Source: Dorea_D hominis (GTDB lineage Bacteria > Bacillota > Clostridia > Lachnospirales > Lachnospiraceae). From it: 64,000 nucleotides of DNA. The translations under genes were made by a program, and so were the position numbers. The stretch spans positions 62,001-126,000 of the forward strand of contig NZ_JACOOY010000002.1 of assembly GCF_014287705.1 (NCBI RefSeq), given 5' to 3'. Of this stretch, positions 9,449 through 18,503 are shown piece by piece. How positions within the stretch are numbered: the first letter of the stretch is position 1; the number at the start of each line of letters is the position of its first letter. Below the pieces are notes generated by a model. The model saw nothing but the letters and a program-made list of their open reading frames with translations, was not told the origin of the DNA and did no database searches.

Positions 9449-11095
9449 ATGGGAAAAAAGACTGGAAAAGTGTATGTGGTCGGACATAAGAATCCGGATA
9501 CCGATTCCATTTGTTCCGCAATTGCATATGCAGAGTTGAAAAAGAAACTGACAGGGGATGAGTATGTTGCAAAACGTGCAGGTCAGGTGAACGAAGAAAC
9601 ACAGTATATATTGTCTAAATTTAATGTGAAAGCGCCGGATCTTTTGAAAAATGTCAAGTTACAGGCGAAAGATCTTGATATTCATAAGATTGAAGGGGTT
9701 GCACCGAATGTTTCAATCAAAGATACATGGGCAAAGATGAAAGAAAATAATATCAAGACGGTTCCAGTATTGAAGGAAGACGAACTGGTAGGAGTGATCT
9801 CTACCGGAGATATTGCGACATCTTATATGGATGTTTATGACAGTAACATTTTGGCAAGAGCAAGGACGCAGTATAGGAATATTATCCGTACATTGGATGG
9901 TACATTACTTACGGGAAATGAACATGGACATTTTACCAAAGGAAAAGTAACGATCGGAGCATCGGATCCGAATTTGATGAAGGAGTTTATCGAACGGGAT
10001 GATCTGGTAATCCTTGGAAACCGTGATGAAGCACAGGAGTGTGCGATCAATATTGATGCGAGCTGTATTGTTGTATGCCAGAATGCGAAAGTTTCTTCGG
10101 AGATGATCCGCAGAGCAGAAGAACAGAGTATTGTGATTATCAGTACACCGCATGATACATTTACAACAGCCCGTCTGATCAATCAGAGTATACCGGTGAA
10201 GTTTTTTATGAGTAAAGGACCTCTGGTTGCATTTCATATGAATGATTATGTAGATGAGATTAAGGAAGTTATGACGAAGACAAAATTCCGTGATTTTCCG
10301 ATCCTTGACAGACATGGCAGATTCCGTGGATTCATTTCCAGACGTCGTTTTATGGATGCAAGCAAGAAGAAAGTGATCCTTGTAGATCACAATGAGAAGT
10401 CACAGGCTGTAGATGGGCTGGAAGAAGCAGAGATTGTAGAGATCATTGACCATCACAGACTGGGCAATATTGAGACAACAGGACCGGTATTTTTCCGGAA
10501 TCAGCCGGTAGGCTGTACGGCGACGATCGTTTATCAGATGTACAGAGAGGAAGAAATCTCCATTTCACCGAAGATTGCAGGTCTTCTCTGTTCAGCGATT
10601 ATTTCCGATACATTGCTGTTCCGTTCGCCGACCTGCACATCCATAGATGAGAAAGCGGCAGCGAAGCTTGCAAAGATCGCCGGAGTCGATATGGAAGAGC
10701 TTGCGAAAGAAATGTTTAATGCAGGTAGCAGCATGAAAGGCAAGACGCCGGAAGAGATTTGCTTCCAGGATTTCAAACAGTTTACGGTAAATGACGTCGT
10801 ATTTGGTGTCGGACAGATCAATTCCATGAGCGGAGAAGAACTTAGGGAGATCAAAGAAGTGCTGGAACCGCATCTGGAACAGGTGCTGGAGAAGCAGAAT
10901 CTCCATATGATCTACTATATGCTGACAGATATTTTGAATGAGTCAACAGAATTACTCTGTTGTGGAGCAAATGCAAAAGCACATATTGCAGCAGCATTTG
11001 ATCTGCCGGAGGATACACAGGATATTATCCTTCCGGGAGTTGTTTCCAGAAAGAAACAGCTGATCCCGGCACTGGTGGAGACATTACAACAATAA
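9449..11095 (+). CDS. Manganese-dependent inorganic pyrophosphatase with CBS and DRTGG domains
   Basis: A 548-residue family II pyrophosphatase of the nucleotide-regulated type. The DHH catalytic domain is split by an insert. Its first half has NPDTDSICSAIAYA near the N-terminus, then come a CBS motif (about residues 85-130), a DRTGG-like segment and a second CBS motif (MTKTKFRDFPILD), then the DHH signature IIDHHRLGNIE (about residue 333). The C-terminal DHHA2 domain contains the substrate-binding SRKKQLIP sequence. In this family AMP and ADP inhibit, and ATP or diadenosine polyphosphates activate, through the CBS pair. The GGAGAGA site supports the start. The flavin reductase gene follows 34 bases later. 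Confidence 0.92.
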   Translation: MGKKTGKVYVVGHKNPDTDSICSAIAYAELKKKLTGDEYVAKRAGQVNEETQYILSKFNVKAPDLLKNVKLQAKDLDIHKIEGVAPNVSIKDTWAKMKENNIKTVPVLKEDELVGVISTGDIATSYMDVYDSNILARARTQYRNIIRTLDGTLLTGNEHGHFTKGKVTIGASDPNLMKEFIERDDLVILGNRDEAQECAINIDASCIVVCQNAKVSSEMIRRAEEQSIVIISTPHDTFTTARLINQSIPVKFFMSKGPLVAFHMNDYVDEIKEVMTKTKFRDFPILDRHGRFRGFISRRRFMDASKKKVILVDHNEKSQAVDGLEEAEIVEIIDHHRLGNIETTGPVFFRNQPVGCTATIVYQMYREEEISISPKIAGLLCSAIISDTLLFRSPTCTSIDEKAAAKLAKIAGVDMEELAKEMFNAGSSMKGKTPEEICFQDFKQFTVNDVVFGVGQINSMSGEELREIKEVLEPHLEQVLEKQNLHMIYYMLTDILNESTELLCCGANAKAHIAAAFDLPEDTQDIILPGVVSRKKQLIPALVETLQQ

Positions 11096-11129
11096 GATAT
11101 ATAAAAAGGATCTGATACAGGAGGAGAAG

Positions 11130-11699
11130 ATGGCAAAACAGATATGGAAACCGGGCAATATGGTTTACCCGCTTCCGGCAGTTATGGTTAGTACAGCAGA
11201 TAAGAGCGGAGAAGACAATATTATTACCGTTGCATGGACGGGAACGATCTGTACGAATCCGGCTATGCTCTATATATCCGTGCGTCCGGAGCGCTATTCT
11301 TATCATATGATTAAAGAAAGCGGAGAATTTGTTGTAAATCTGACGACGGAGGCACTGGCAAGGGCAACCGACTGGTGTGGTGTTCGTTCCGGCAGGGATG
11401 TAGATAAATGGAAAGAGATGGGACTTACCCGTGGCAAAAGCGAGACATTACAATATTCACCGTGTATCAAAGAAAGCCCGGTGAATATTGAGTGCAAGGT
11501 GGATCAGATACTGGAACTCGGTTCACATCACATGTTCACGGCGAAAGTACAGGCTGTTCAGGTAGATGACAGATATATGCAGGAGAATGGAAAATTTGAT
11601 CTTGCCTCCAGCAGACTGCTGACATATTCCCATGGAGAGTATTATTCGCTGGGAAAGAAGCTTGGAACATTTGGCTATAGTGTGAAGAAGAAAAAATAG
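11130..11699 (+). CDS. Flavin reductase-like FMN-binding protein
   Basis: A 189-residue protein of the flavin reductase/FMN-binding split-barrel family. The N-terminus (NMVYPLPAVMVS) and the AWTGTICTNPAMLYISVRPERYS segment match the FMN contact region seen in flavoredoxin-like proteins of anaerobes. The GGTGTTCGTTCCGGC region encodes CGVRSGRD, another conserved stretch. The electron donor and acceptor are unknown. An AGGAGGAG site precedes the ATG. It lies behind the pyrophosphatase gene and before a shared terminator. Confidence 0.85.
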   Translation: MAKQIWKPGNMVYPLPAVMVSTADKSGEDNIITVAWTGTICTNPAMLYISVRPERYSYHMIKESGEFVVNLTTEALARATDWCGVRSGRDVDKWKEMGLTRGKSETLQYSPCIKESPVNIECKVDQILELGSHHMFTAKVQAVQVDDRYMQENGKFDLASSRLLTYSHGEYYSLGKKLGTFGYSVKKKK

Positions 11700-11720
11700 A
11701 ATAAAATAATATAATATAAT

Positions 11721-11756
11721 AAAAACAGATCCTTCTATCAGAGGGATCTGTTTTTA
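11721..11756. terminator. Bidirectional terminator between flavin reductase gene and purC
   Basis: AAAAACAGATCC pairs with GGATCTGTTTTT around a short loop. The A-rich and T-rich ends make it usable from both converging genes. Confidence 0.85.
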
Positions 11757-11771
11757 TGAATGCTTCTAAAA

Positions 11772-12644
11772 TTAAGCAAGGTCTTCACCTGTGAGCATCT
11801 TGTATGCCTGCAGATATTTCTCGATCGTCTTGTCAACGATCTCCTGAGGGAGTGTCCAGTCGTTGTCCGGATTTGCTTTCAGCCAGTCACGGGCAAACTG
11901 TTTGTCGAAGGACGGCTGTCCATGTCCCGGCTCATAACCGTCTGCAGGCCAGAAGCGGGAGCTGTCCGGTGTGAGCATCTCATCACCGATAACAAGGTTA
12001 CCATTCTCGTCAAGACCAAATTCAAATTTGGTATCTGCAATGATGATTCCTTTACTTAATGCATATTCTGCACATTTTTTATATAACGCGATAGTGCTGT
12101 CACGAAGCAGTTCGGCATATTCACGACCTTTTCCAGGGAAATATTTTTCCAGGTGATCAATACTCTGTTCAAAAGAAATATTCTCGTCGTGATCACCGAT
12201 TTCAGCCTTGGTAGACGGAGTGTAGATTGGTTCCGGCAGTTTGTCGGATTCTTTTAATCCTTCCGGCAGCTTGATTCCGCAAACAGTTCCATTCTCCTGA
12301 TAGCTTGCCCAGCCACTTCCTGTGATATATCCGCGGACGATACATTCAATCGGAAGCATGTGGAGCTTCTTGCACATCATGGATTTACCGGCATATTTTT
12401 CATTCTGAAAAAATTCCGGCATATCATTTACGTCAACTGAGATCATGTGGTTTGGAAGAATATCTTCTGTCATATCAAACCAGAATTTGGACATCTGTGT
12501 GAGAACAGATCCTTTCTTTGTAACCTCATTGTGTAAAATCACATCGAAACAACTGATGCGGTCTGTAGCAACCATGATCAGACTGTCTCCATTGTCATAA
12601 ATCTCACGTACTTTACCTTCTTTGATTGGCTTTAATTCCTGCAT
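11772..12644 (-). CDS. purC: SAICAR synthetase
   Basis: A 290-residue phosphoribosylaminoimidazole-succinocarboxamide synthase, the purine-pathway ligase that joins CAIR and aspartate with ATP. Recognisable are the N-terminal GKVREIYD ATP loop, DRISCFDV, the IECIVRGYITGSGW motif, and DTKFEFG near residue 206. The length matches the longer bacterial/yeast-like form rather than the ~240-residue E. coli form. A GAGGTG site precedes the ATG. It stands apart from purL at 42578, so the purine genes are scattered here. Confidence 0.95.
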   Translation of the reverse strand: MQELKPIKEGKVREIYDNGDSLIMVATDRISCFDVILHNEVTKKGSVLTQMSKFWFDMTEDILPNHMISVDVNDMPEFFQNEKYAGKSMMCKKLHMLPIECIVRGYITGSGWASYQENGTVCGIKLPEGLKESDKLPEPIYTPSTKAEIGDHDENISFEQSIDHLEKYFPGKGREYAELLRDSTIALYKKCAEYALSKGIIIADTKFEFGLDENGNLVIGDEMLTPDSSRFWPADGYEPGHGQPSFDKQFARDWLKANPDNDWTLPQEIVDKTIEKYLQAYKMLTGEDLA

Positions 12645-12689
12645 TGTTTACACCTCGTTATTGAATTTTTTGAAAAATATCACAGTAAC

Positions 12690-12717
12690 CGTATCACTCT
12701 TTGTAGTATAATGTCAA
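12690..12717 (-). promoter_or_regulatory. Possible purC promoter
   Basis: On the minus strand a perfect TTGACA (12717-12712) is followed after 16 bases by a weak -10, GATACG (12695-12690), about 45 bases upstream of the purC start. The -10 is poor, so this is tentative. Confidence 0.4.
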
Positions 12718-12774
12718 GTTATTTGATAATGAACTGTAAGAAAAACAATTCATGCACAAAAGTATCCGTATAAG

Positions 12775-12806
12775 GAAAAAAGAAAGCACCTCTTTTAAAG
12801 AGGTGC
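12775..12806 (-). terminator. Terminator at the end of the MATE gene
   Basis: The perfect inverted repeat GCACCTCTTT/AAAGAGGTGC at 12786-12806 overlaps the last codons of the minus-strand MATE gene. On that strand it is followed by a T-rich run (TTTCTTTTTTCC). Confidence 0.8.
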
Positions 12807-14171
12807 GATTTTCAGACGGTAAATTCTTTTTAACAGAATCGTTGACGTGATAAGTGAGACAATCTCAGCGATAGGAATTGCCCACCAGACAGCATGCAGT
12901 CCAAACAGGATTGCGAAAATATAAGCAATCGGTAGAATCGCAAAAAGCTGTCTTGCCAGAGAAACGATCAGGCTGTAGACCCCATTTCCCAAAGCCTGGA
13001 ATACAGAACCGACAATGATGTTATATCCGGCGAACAGGAAACTTAAGCTGATGATCCGAAGTGCCGGTACGCCGATAGCAAGCATCTGGTCTGATGCATC
13101 AAACAGTGTGAACAGGAAGAAACGAGGACAGGTCTGGAATAATACAAGACCGATCATCATAATCGTCACTGCAATCGCGACACTGAATTTAGCTGTCTGT
13201 ATAATACGGTGTTTATTTCTGGAACCATAATTATAAGCAACGATCGGAATCATACCATTGTTCAATCCAAATACCGGCATGAAGATAAAGCTCTGTAATT
13301 TAAAGTAGACACCAAATACAGCAGTTGCAGTTGAAGAGAACATTAGCAGGATTTTATTCATACCGAATGTCATGACGGAAGTGATTGCCTGCATGATGAT
13401 CGATGGAACACCTACTTTGTAAATAGTGGCGATCGTGCGTCCGTGAGGGCGAAAACCTTTCATATTAATATCAATTTCATGATTTTTCGTATGATTAAAA
13501 AATGCTGCTAAAATAACACCGACAATCTGTCCGGTAATGGTGGCAAGTGCAGCTCCGGCAACTTCCAGTCGTGGAAATCCGAACAGACCGAAGATCATAA
13601 TCGGATCAAGAATAATATTGATGATCGCTCCGGTTCCCTGTGTGATCATGTTGTAAATTGTTTTTCCGGTAGACTGCAGAAGACGTTCGAAGGTAATCTG
13701 CATGAAAATTCCGAAAGAACAGATTGTGATAATGCTTAAATATTCTGTACCGTAAGCAACGATCTCAGGATTCTTTGTCTGGACAGAAAAGAAAAAATGA
13801 GAACCGATGCCGCCGATAATTGCAAATATGATAAAACTTAAAACAGCAAGGAAAATACCATTTTTTGCAGCACGATTGGCACCTTTATAATCTTTTTCAC
13901 CAAGATTACGGGACAAAAGTGCGTTGATACCAACGCCGGTTCCAGACGCGACAGCGATCATCAGCGTCTGGATCGGGAAAGCGAGTGATACGGCAGTCAG
14001 TGCGTCTTCACTTAGTTTGGCTACGAACATGCTGTCTACAATATTATACAATGCCTGGACGAGCATGGATAACATCATCGGCAGTGACATTGAGATAAGC
14101 AATTTTGGAACCGGCATGGTTCCCATTTTATTTTCATGGACAGGTGTTGTTTTTTGTTTTGTTTGTACCAT
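12795..14171 (-). CDS. MATE family multidrug/cation antiporter
   Basis: A 458-residue integral membrane protein with about 12 hydrophobic helices in two homologous bundles. The MATE hallmarks are visible: MSLPMMLSMLVQALYNIVDSMFV at the N-terminus, VGINALLSRNLG in the first half, and MPVFGLNNGMIPIVAYNYG in the second. It would export organic cations or drugs using Na+ or H+ gradients; the substrate is unknown. AAAGGAGG lies upstream of the start and a TTGTTA-N17-TATAAT promoter lies further out. Its terminator overlaps the coding end. Confidence 0.9.
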   Translation of the reverse strand: MVQTKQKTTPVHENKMGTMPVPKLLISMSLPMMLSMLVQALYNIVDSMFVAKLSEDALTAVSLAFPIQTLMIAVASGTGVGINALLSRNLGEKDYKGANRAAKNGIFLAVLSFIIFAIIGGIGSHFFFSVQTKNPEIVAYGTEYLSIITICSFGIFMQITFERLLQSTGKTIYNMITQGTGAIINIILDPIMIFGLFGFPRLEVAGAALATITGQIVGVILAAFFNHTKNHEIDINMKGFRPHGRTIATIYKVGVPSIIMQAITSVMTFGMNKILLMFSSTATAVFGVYFKLQSFIFMPVFGLNNGMIPIVAYNYGSRNKHRIIQTAKFSVAIAVTIMMIGLVLFQTCPRFFLFTLFDASDQMLAIGVPALRIISLSFLFAGYNIIVGSVFQALGNGVYSLIVSLARQLFAILPIAYIFAILFGLHAVWWAIPIAEIVSLITSTILLKRIYRLKIAPL

Positions 14172-14219
14172 AAAAATCCTCCTTTAGAATAAAAACATGT
14201 AAATGCACACGTAAATTTA

Positions 14220-14248
14220 ATTATAGCATTTGCAGATGGAATTAACAA
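14220..14248 (-). promoter_or_regulatory. Promoter for the MATE gene
   Basis: On the minus strand TTGTTA (14248-14243) and TATAAT (14225-14220) are separated by 17 bases, about 50 bases upstream of the MATE start. Confidence 0.7.
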
Positions 14249-14532
14249 TACATAATATGATAACATACTTTTTCTTTGTCTCTGATATGAGCATAAAAGT
14301 GGAGCGTAAGTTTGTATGATATGTGAATACGGGACAGAATTGCGGGAGTATGAAGTACAGTACATTCGTATGGCATCTTTTGATTCGGACATCATAGTAG
14401 AAAACAGCACGATACAACATAATACGAAGTAATACATACAGGGTATTGCAGTGGGAACATAGGTTGTCAAGCATTAAATCTGCCGCATAGGATTTTGGGC
14501 AGATACATATATTTTTACAAAGTGCAAATCAA
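14249..14532. other. Non-coding interval between divergent MATE and deacetylase genes
   Basis: No convincing gene or RNA was seen in this stretch. Near its right end TTGTCA (14464-14469) and TAGGAT (14488-14493), 18 bases apart, could be the deacetylase promoter. An inverted repeat ATCTGCC/GGCAGAT at 14478-14504 straddles that -10 and could be an operator. Confidence 0.4.
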
Positions 14533-15360
14533 ATGGTATGGAAGAACATGAAGAAAAGAGAGAAGAAAGAAATCAAAGTGATGTGTGCTTTGTTGTATAT
14601 GATGGGACTTTGTCTGGCACTTGGAATTTCTCTGCGTCCGGTGGCGAAAGAAGCACATCCGGAAGACAGACTCATACAAAACAGTGATAAATCTGTTCCG
14701 GCAGACGGGAAGATGCAGGCCGGCAAAAAATCAGTTTCGGTAGATGGAAAGTTACAGTTGGAAGATGGACAGCAGATGAGTGATTATGTAAGAAAAGATA
14801 ACGAAGCGAAGAAAGTGGCAATTACATTTGACGATGGACCAAGTGGAAAATACACAAAAAAACTGCTGGATGGTCTGAAAAAGAGGAAAGTTAAGGCAAC
14901 ATTTTTCCTGATTGGGGAAAATGTGAAGCGCTATCCGGAAATTGTAAAGCGGATGAAAAAAGAAGGACATCTGATCGGGAATCATACCTATCATCATGTC
15001 GAGCTGACATCACTGCCGGAAGATAAGGCAAGGCAGGAAGTAGAGCAGACAGATCAGACGATCAGTAAGATCACAGGTGAACATGTGGCTTATATGCGAC
15101 CACCGTTTGGGGCATGGAAGAAAGAGATGGAGACGGAACTGGAAGTGATGCCGGTGCTATGGACAGTAGATCCACTCGACTGGACGACGAAAAATGTGGA
15201 TGAAATTGTGCGGAAAGTAGTGACGCAGACAAAGGAAAATGATATTATCTTATTGCATGACTGCTATGATTCCTCTGTGAAAGCTGCATTTCGGATTATT
15301 GATCAGCTCAGGGACAGAGGATTTGCTTTTGTAACGGCAGAAGAACTGATTATTGATTAA
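14533..15360 (+). CDS. Membrane-anchored polysaccharide deacetylase (NodB domain)
   Basis: A 275-residue carbohydrate esterase 4 protein. It has a Lys-rich N-terminus and one hydrophobic anchor (about residues 16-36), a short linker, then the NodB domain with all five motifs. These are TFDDGP with the catalytic Asp pair, HTYHH with metal ligands, RPPFG, the DWT segment, and LLHD with the second catalytic His. It probably removes N-acetyl groups from peptidoglycan or another extracellular glycan. The start is uncertain: ATG 14533 and ATG 14548 are both in frame and neither has a strong ribosome site. It has no clear operon partner. Confidence 0.88.
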   Translation: MVWKNMKKREKKEIKVMCALLYMMGLCLALGISLRPVAKEAHPEDRLIQNSDKSVPADGKMQAGKKSVSVDGKLQLEDGQQMSDYVRKDNEAKKVAITFDDGPSGKYTKKLLDGLKKRKVKATFFLIGENVKRYPEIVKRMKKEGHLIGNHTYHHVELTSLPEDKARQEVEQTDQTISKITGEHVAYMRPPFGAWKKEMETELEVMPVLWTVDPLDWTTKNVDEIVRKVVTQTKENDIILLHDCYDSSVKAAFRIIDQLRDRGFAFVTAEELIID

Positions 15361-15369
15361 TCAACGGAA

Positions 15370-15470
15370 AAGCTTTTAACTGTATAGAAAGCAGAAAGTA
15401 CAAAAAGTTAATCCGTACAGGAAGTAGAAAGTATAAATAGGAAATGTTAATCTGTACAGGATGTATAGAT
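15370..15470 (+). repeat. Short imperfect direct repeats upstream of rarA
   Basis: The stretch contains two near-copies of GTTAATC(C/T)GTACAGGA and repeated AGAAAGTA units. It is AT-rich and probably the product of slippage; no function is apparent. Confidence 0.4.
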
Positions 15471-15499
15471 AGAAACATAAGATAGAGAGGCGATAAAGA

Positions 15500-16816
15500 A
15501 TGGACTTATTTGATTATGTCAGAGAGAAAAATATGGATAAGGAAGCACCGCTCGCATCCAGACTCAGACCAACGACGTTGGAAGAAGTTGTCGGGCAGGA
15601 GCATATTATAGGAAAAGACAAACTTCTATACCGGGCGATCAAGGCGGATAAATTAAGTTCCGTCATTTTTTATGGACCGCCGGGAACCGGTAAGACAACA
15701 CTGGCAAAAGTCATTGCCAATACGACAAGTGCAGAATTTACGCAGATCAATGCAACCGTTGCTGGTAAGAAAGATATGGAAACAGTGGTGCAGAAGGCAA
15801 AAGAACTGCTGGGAATGTATCAGAAGAAGACGATCCTTTTCGTAGATGAGATCCACCGTTTTAATAAGGGGCAGCAGGATTATTTGCTCCCGTTTGTGGA
15901 AGACGGTACGATCATCCTGGTCGGTGCGACAACGGAGAATCCATACTTTGAAGTAAATGGTGCGCTGATCTCCCGCTCCAGTATTTTCGAACTGAAACCG
16001 CTGAAAAAAGAAGACATTAAGAAATTATTGCAGAGAGCAGTCTATGATGTGGAAAAAGGAATGGGCAGCTACCGCGCAGAGATTGATGAAGATGCGCTGG
16101 ATTTCCTTGCTGATATAGCCGGAGGGGATGCAAGAAGTGCACTTAATGCGATAGAACTTGGTATTCTGACCACCGAACGAAGTGAAGAAGACGGGAAAAT
16201 ACACATTACACTGGATGTGGCATCCGAGTGTATCCAGAAACGAGTCGTGCAATATGATAAGACGGGAGATAATCATTATGATACAATCTCGGCGTTCATT
16301 AAGAGTATGAGAGGATCTGATCCAGATGCGGCAGTCTATTATCTGGCGAAGATGTTATATGCCGGAGAGGACATCAAATTTATCGCAAGACGAATTATGA
16401 TCTGCGCATCAGAAGATGTCGGAAATGCAGATCCGATGGCTCTGACCGTAGCCGTGTCTGCCGCACAGGCAGTAGAACGGATCGGTATGCCGGAAGCACA
16501 GATTATTTTATCACAGGCGGTTTTATATGTAGCTACTGCTCCAAAGAGCAATTCCGCATGCAATGCGGTATTTGCAGCAATGGATAATGTGAAACAGAAG
16601 AAGACAACAGTTCCTTCTTATTTACAGGATGCGCATTACAAGGGCTCTGTAAATTTAGGACATGGCGTTGGTTACAAATATGCACACGATTATCCGAAAC
16701 ATTATGTGAAACAGCAGTATCTGCCGGATGAGATTAAAGATGAGAAATTTTATGTGCCAAGTGATAATGGACATGAAAAAGACATACAGGCGTGGATGAA
16801 ATATATTCGCGAATAA
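15500..16816 (+). CDS. rarA: Replication-associated recombination ATPase RarA/MgsA
   Basis: A 438-residue clamp-loader-like AAA+ ATPase that acts at stalled forks and interacts with SSB (family knowledge). It shows the N-terminal LASRLRPTTLEEVVGQ, Walker A GPPGTGKTTLA (about residue 59), Walker B FVDEIHRFN, sensor 1 GATTENP and the RSSIFELKPL segment. The C-terminal tetramerisation part includes ASEDVGNADP and LGHGVGYKYAHDYP. A GAGAGGCG site precedes the ATG. The stop codon overlaps a strong palindrome. Confidence 0.95.
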   Translation: MDLFDYVREKNMDKEAPLASRLRPTTLEEVVGQEHIIGKDKLLYRAIKADKLSSVIFYGPPGTGKTTLAKVIANTTSAEFTQINATVAGKKDMETVVQKAKELLGMYQKKTILFVDEIHRFNKGQQDYLLPFVEDGTIILVGATTENPYFEVNGALISRSSIFELKPLKKEDIKKLLQRAVYDVEKGMGSYRAEIDEDALDFLADIAGGDARSALNAIELGILTTERSEEDGKIHITLDVASECIQKRVVQYDKTGDNHYDTISAFIKSMRGSDPDAAVYYLAKMLYAGEDIKFIARRIMICASEDVGNADPMALTVAVSAAQAVERIGMPEAQIILSQAVLYVATAPKSNSACNAVFAAMDNVKQKKTTVPSYLQDAHYKGSVNLGHGVGYKYAHDYPKHYVKQQYLPDEIKDEKFYVPSDNGHEKDIQAWMKYIRE

Positions 16817-16857
16817 ATTTGGGACGGGGATTTTCCAGAAAATCCCCGTCCCAAATT
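16816..16857. repeat. Perfect 20-bp palindrome (REP-like element or terminator) after rarA
   Basis: AATTTGGGACGGGGATTTTC is followed after two bases by its exact reverse complement. A third partial copy (AAAATCCCCCTGTCCC) lies at 16858-16875. It lies between the convergent rarA and Fe-S protein genes and could terminate both. The GC-rich core differs from the simple A/T-flanked terminators elsewhere in the window and resembles an intergenic repeat unit. Confidence 0.75.
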
Positions 16858-16880
16858 AAAATCCCCCTGTCCCTTTTTAA

Positions 16881-17669
16881 TTATTTCCGTAAAGAACCGT
16901 CAATATTTACAGTGACAACCTGCCAGGGAATGAATTTCCCGCTTGCTTTTAAAGCTTCTTTTACGGCATACTCCAGACCGCCGCAACAAGGCACTTCCAT
17001 GCGGACAATGGTAACGCTCTTGATGTCGTTTCCGGCAATGATCGAGGTCAGTTTTTCAGTGTAATCGACAGCATCCAGCTTCGGACATCCGATGAGAGTA
17101 ATGCGGTTGCGGATGAAACGGTTGTGGAAATCAGCGTAAGCGTATGCAGTGCAGTCGGCTGCGATCAGCAGGTTTGCACCGTCAAAATAAGGAGCATTGA
17201 TCGGAGCAAGCTTGATCTGTACAGGCCACTGGCTGAGCTGGCTTACCGGAGCCGTTCCATTATCAGCAGAGGTAGCTGATTCTTCATTACGGTGCATGAT
17301 GGAGCGGATGCGCTGTCCCGGACAGCCTGTGAAAGCAGGTGTTTTCTCTTCGTGAGAAGATTTTCCGGCAGGAGTGTCATGTTTATGTGCTTCTTTTGCA
17401 TCCAAGTGTCTTTTAAGCGCGTCGCCGCCTTTTTTCTTCAAATGTTCTTTCACAGCATCATCGTCGTATGCTGCCGCTTCTCTTTCTATAAAATGGATGG
17501 CATCGGTTGGACAGGCAGGAAGGCAATCGCCCAGTCCGTCACAATAATCGTCACGAATCAGCCGTGCTTTCCCATCGATCATCTGGATTGCACCTTCATG
17601 GCATGCGTTTGCACAGGCACCGCATCCGTTACATTTTTCTTCGTCTATTTGAATAATTTTTCTGATCAT
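16881..17669 (-). CDS. 4Fe-4S ferredoxin-type protein with long C-terminal domain
   Basis: A 262-residue iron-sulfur protein. The N-terminal 60 residues form a two-cluster ferredoxin module. The first site is complete (CNGCGACANAC plus a nearby motif). The second reads YCDGLGDCLPACP and so lacks the second cysteine of a normal CxxCxxC, as in a known subset of these proteins. A charged, His-rich linker follows (about residues 75-130). The C-terminal domain has scattered cysteines (AADCTAYA, VPCCGGLEYAV) and no enzyme signature I recognise. AAAGGAG supports the start. It is divergent from a Crp/Fnr-type regulator, which likely controls it. Confidence 0.82.
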   Translation of the reverse strand: MIRKIIQIDEEKCNGCGACANACHEGAIQMIDGKARLIRDDYCDGLGDCLPACPTDAIHFIEREAAAYDDDAVKEHLKKKGGDALKRHLDAKEAHKHDTPAGKSSHEEKTPAFTGCPGQRIRSIMHRNEESATSADNGTAPVSQLSQWPVQIKLAPINAPYFDGANLLIAADCTAYAYADFHNRFIRNRITLIGCPKLDAVDYTEKLTSIIAGNDIKSVTIVRMEVPCCGGLEYAVKEALKASGKFIPWQVVTVNIDGSLRK

Positions 17670-17711
17670 GTGAAATTCTCCTTTTCATATAATAAAAATT
17701 AAATGGTTTAC

Positions 17712-17740
17712 TTGTTTTGTCTTGCTTAGTCTACTACAAT
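17712..17740 (+). promoter_or_regulatory. Promoter of the Crp/Fnr-type regulator
   Basis: TTGTTT (17712-17717) and TACAAT (17735-17740) are 17 bases apart, 44 bases upstream of the regulator start. Confidence 0.6.
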
Positions 17741-17754
17741 AAAAATAAAAAAGA

Positions 17755-17770
17755 TGTTGTATTTCCAACA
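17755..17770. promoter_or_regulatory. Inverted repeat, possible autoregulatory site
   Basis: TGTTG and CAACA separated by six bases lie just after the putative promoter and before the ribosome site of the Crp/Fnr-type gene. The position and form suit binding by that dimeric regulator; this is inference. Confidence 0.35.
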
Positions 17771-17784
17771 AAAGGAGATTTTTT

Positions 17785-18435
17785 ATGAAAATAAATGAAA
17801 TTCCATTATTTGGAGGAATCCGGGAGGAAAATCTGACAGAAATGTTAAAATGTCTGGATGGAAGAGAAAAAAGTTACAGAAAAGGAGAGATGATCCTTAC
17901 GGAAGAAGAATCATCTGCAGGTGCGGGATTAGTATTGGAAGGGATGGTGCAGGTTGCCGAAGAGGATGTGTTTGGCAACCGTAATATTCTGGAGCATGTA
18001 AAAACGGGACAGTTATACGGGGCTGCATTTTCCTGTGCGGGAATTAAGAAGAGTCCGGTCAGTGTAATGGCGGTGACAGATTGCAGAATACTTCTTATTA
18101 ATATGAATAAAGTGATCGAGACATGTCCGATGTCGTGTACATTTCACCAGCGGCTCATCAGCAACCTTGTCCGGATCATGGCAATAAAAAATGTTGCATT
18201 GAATGAAAAAATCAGCCATCTTTCCAGACGGAGTACAAAAGAAAAACTGTTATCGTATCTTTCAGATTGTGCAAAGAAGGCACAGAGTATGCATTTTACG
18301 ATTCCTTTCGACAGACAGGAACTTGCCGATTATCTCTGCGTGGAGAGAAGTGCCATGTCTGCGGAACTTGGTAAATTAAAAAAAACAGGCATACTGGACT
18401 GCCGGAAGAATGAATTCTGGTTAAAAGAAATGTGA
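17785..18435 (+). CDS. Crp/Fnr family transcriptional regulator
   Basis: A 216-residue regulator with an N-terminal cyclic-nucleotide-binding-type beta-roll (about residues 15-120) and a C-terminal winged helix. The recognition region reads FDRQELADYLCVERSAMSAELGKL (in two parts: FDRQELADYLCV and ERSAMSAELGKLKK). It lacks the N-terminal cysteine cluster of true FNR, and the usual cAMP phosphate-binding residues are not obvious, so the signal is unknown. Divergent placement beside the Fe-S protein gene is common in gut Clostridia and suggests redox- or metabolite-responsive control of that protein. AAAGGAG lies eight bases upstream of the start. Confidence 0.88.
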   Translation: MKINEIPLFGGIREENLTEMLKCLDGREKSYRKGEMILTEEESSAGAGLVLEGMVQVAEEDVFGNRNILEHVKTGQLYGAAFSCAGIKKSPVSVMAVTDCRILLINMNKVIETCPMSCTFHQRLISNLVRIMAIKNVALNEKISHLSRRSTKEKLLSYLSDCAKKAQSMHFTIPFDRQELADYLCVERSAMSAELGKLKKTGILDCRKNEFWLKEM

Positions 18436-18503
18436 CCGGAAGACACTATGATTTCAGAGGGAGTATTTTATACTGAAAACAGAACAAATTGGAGGATTGT
18501 CGC

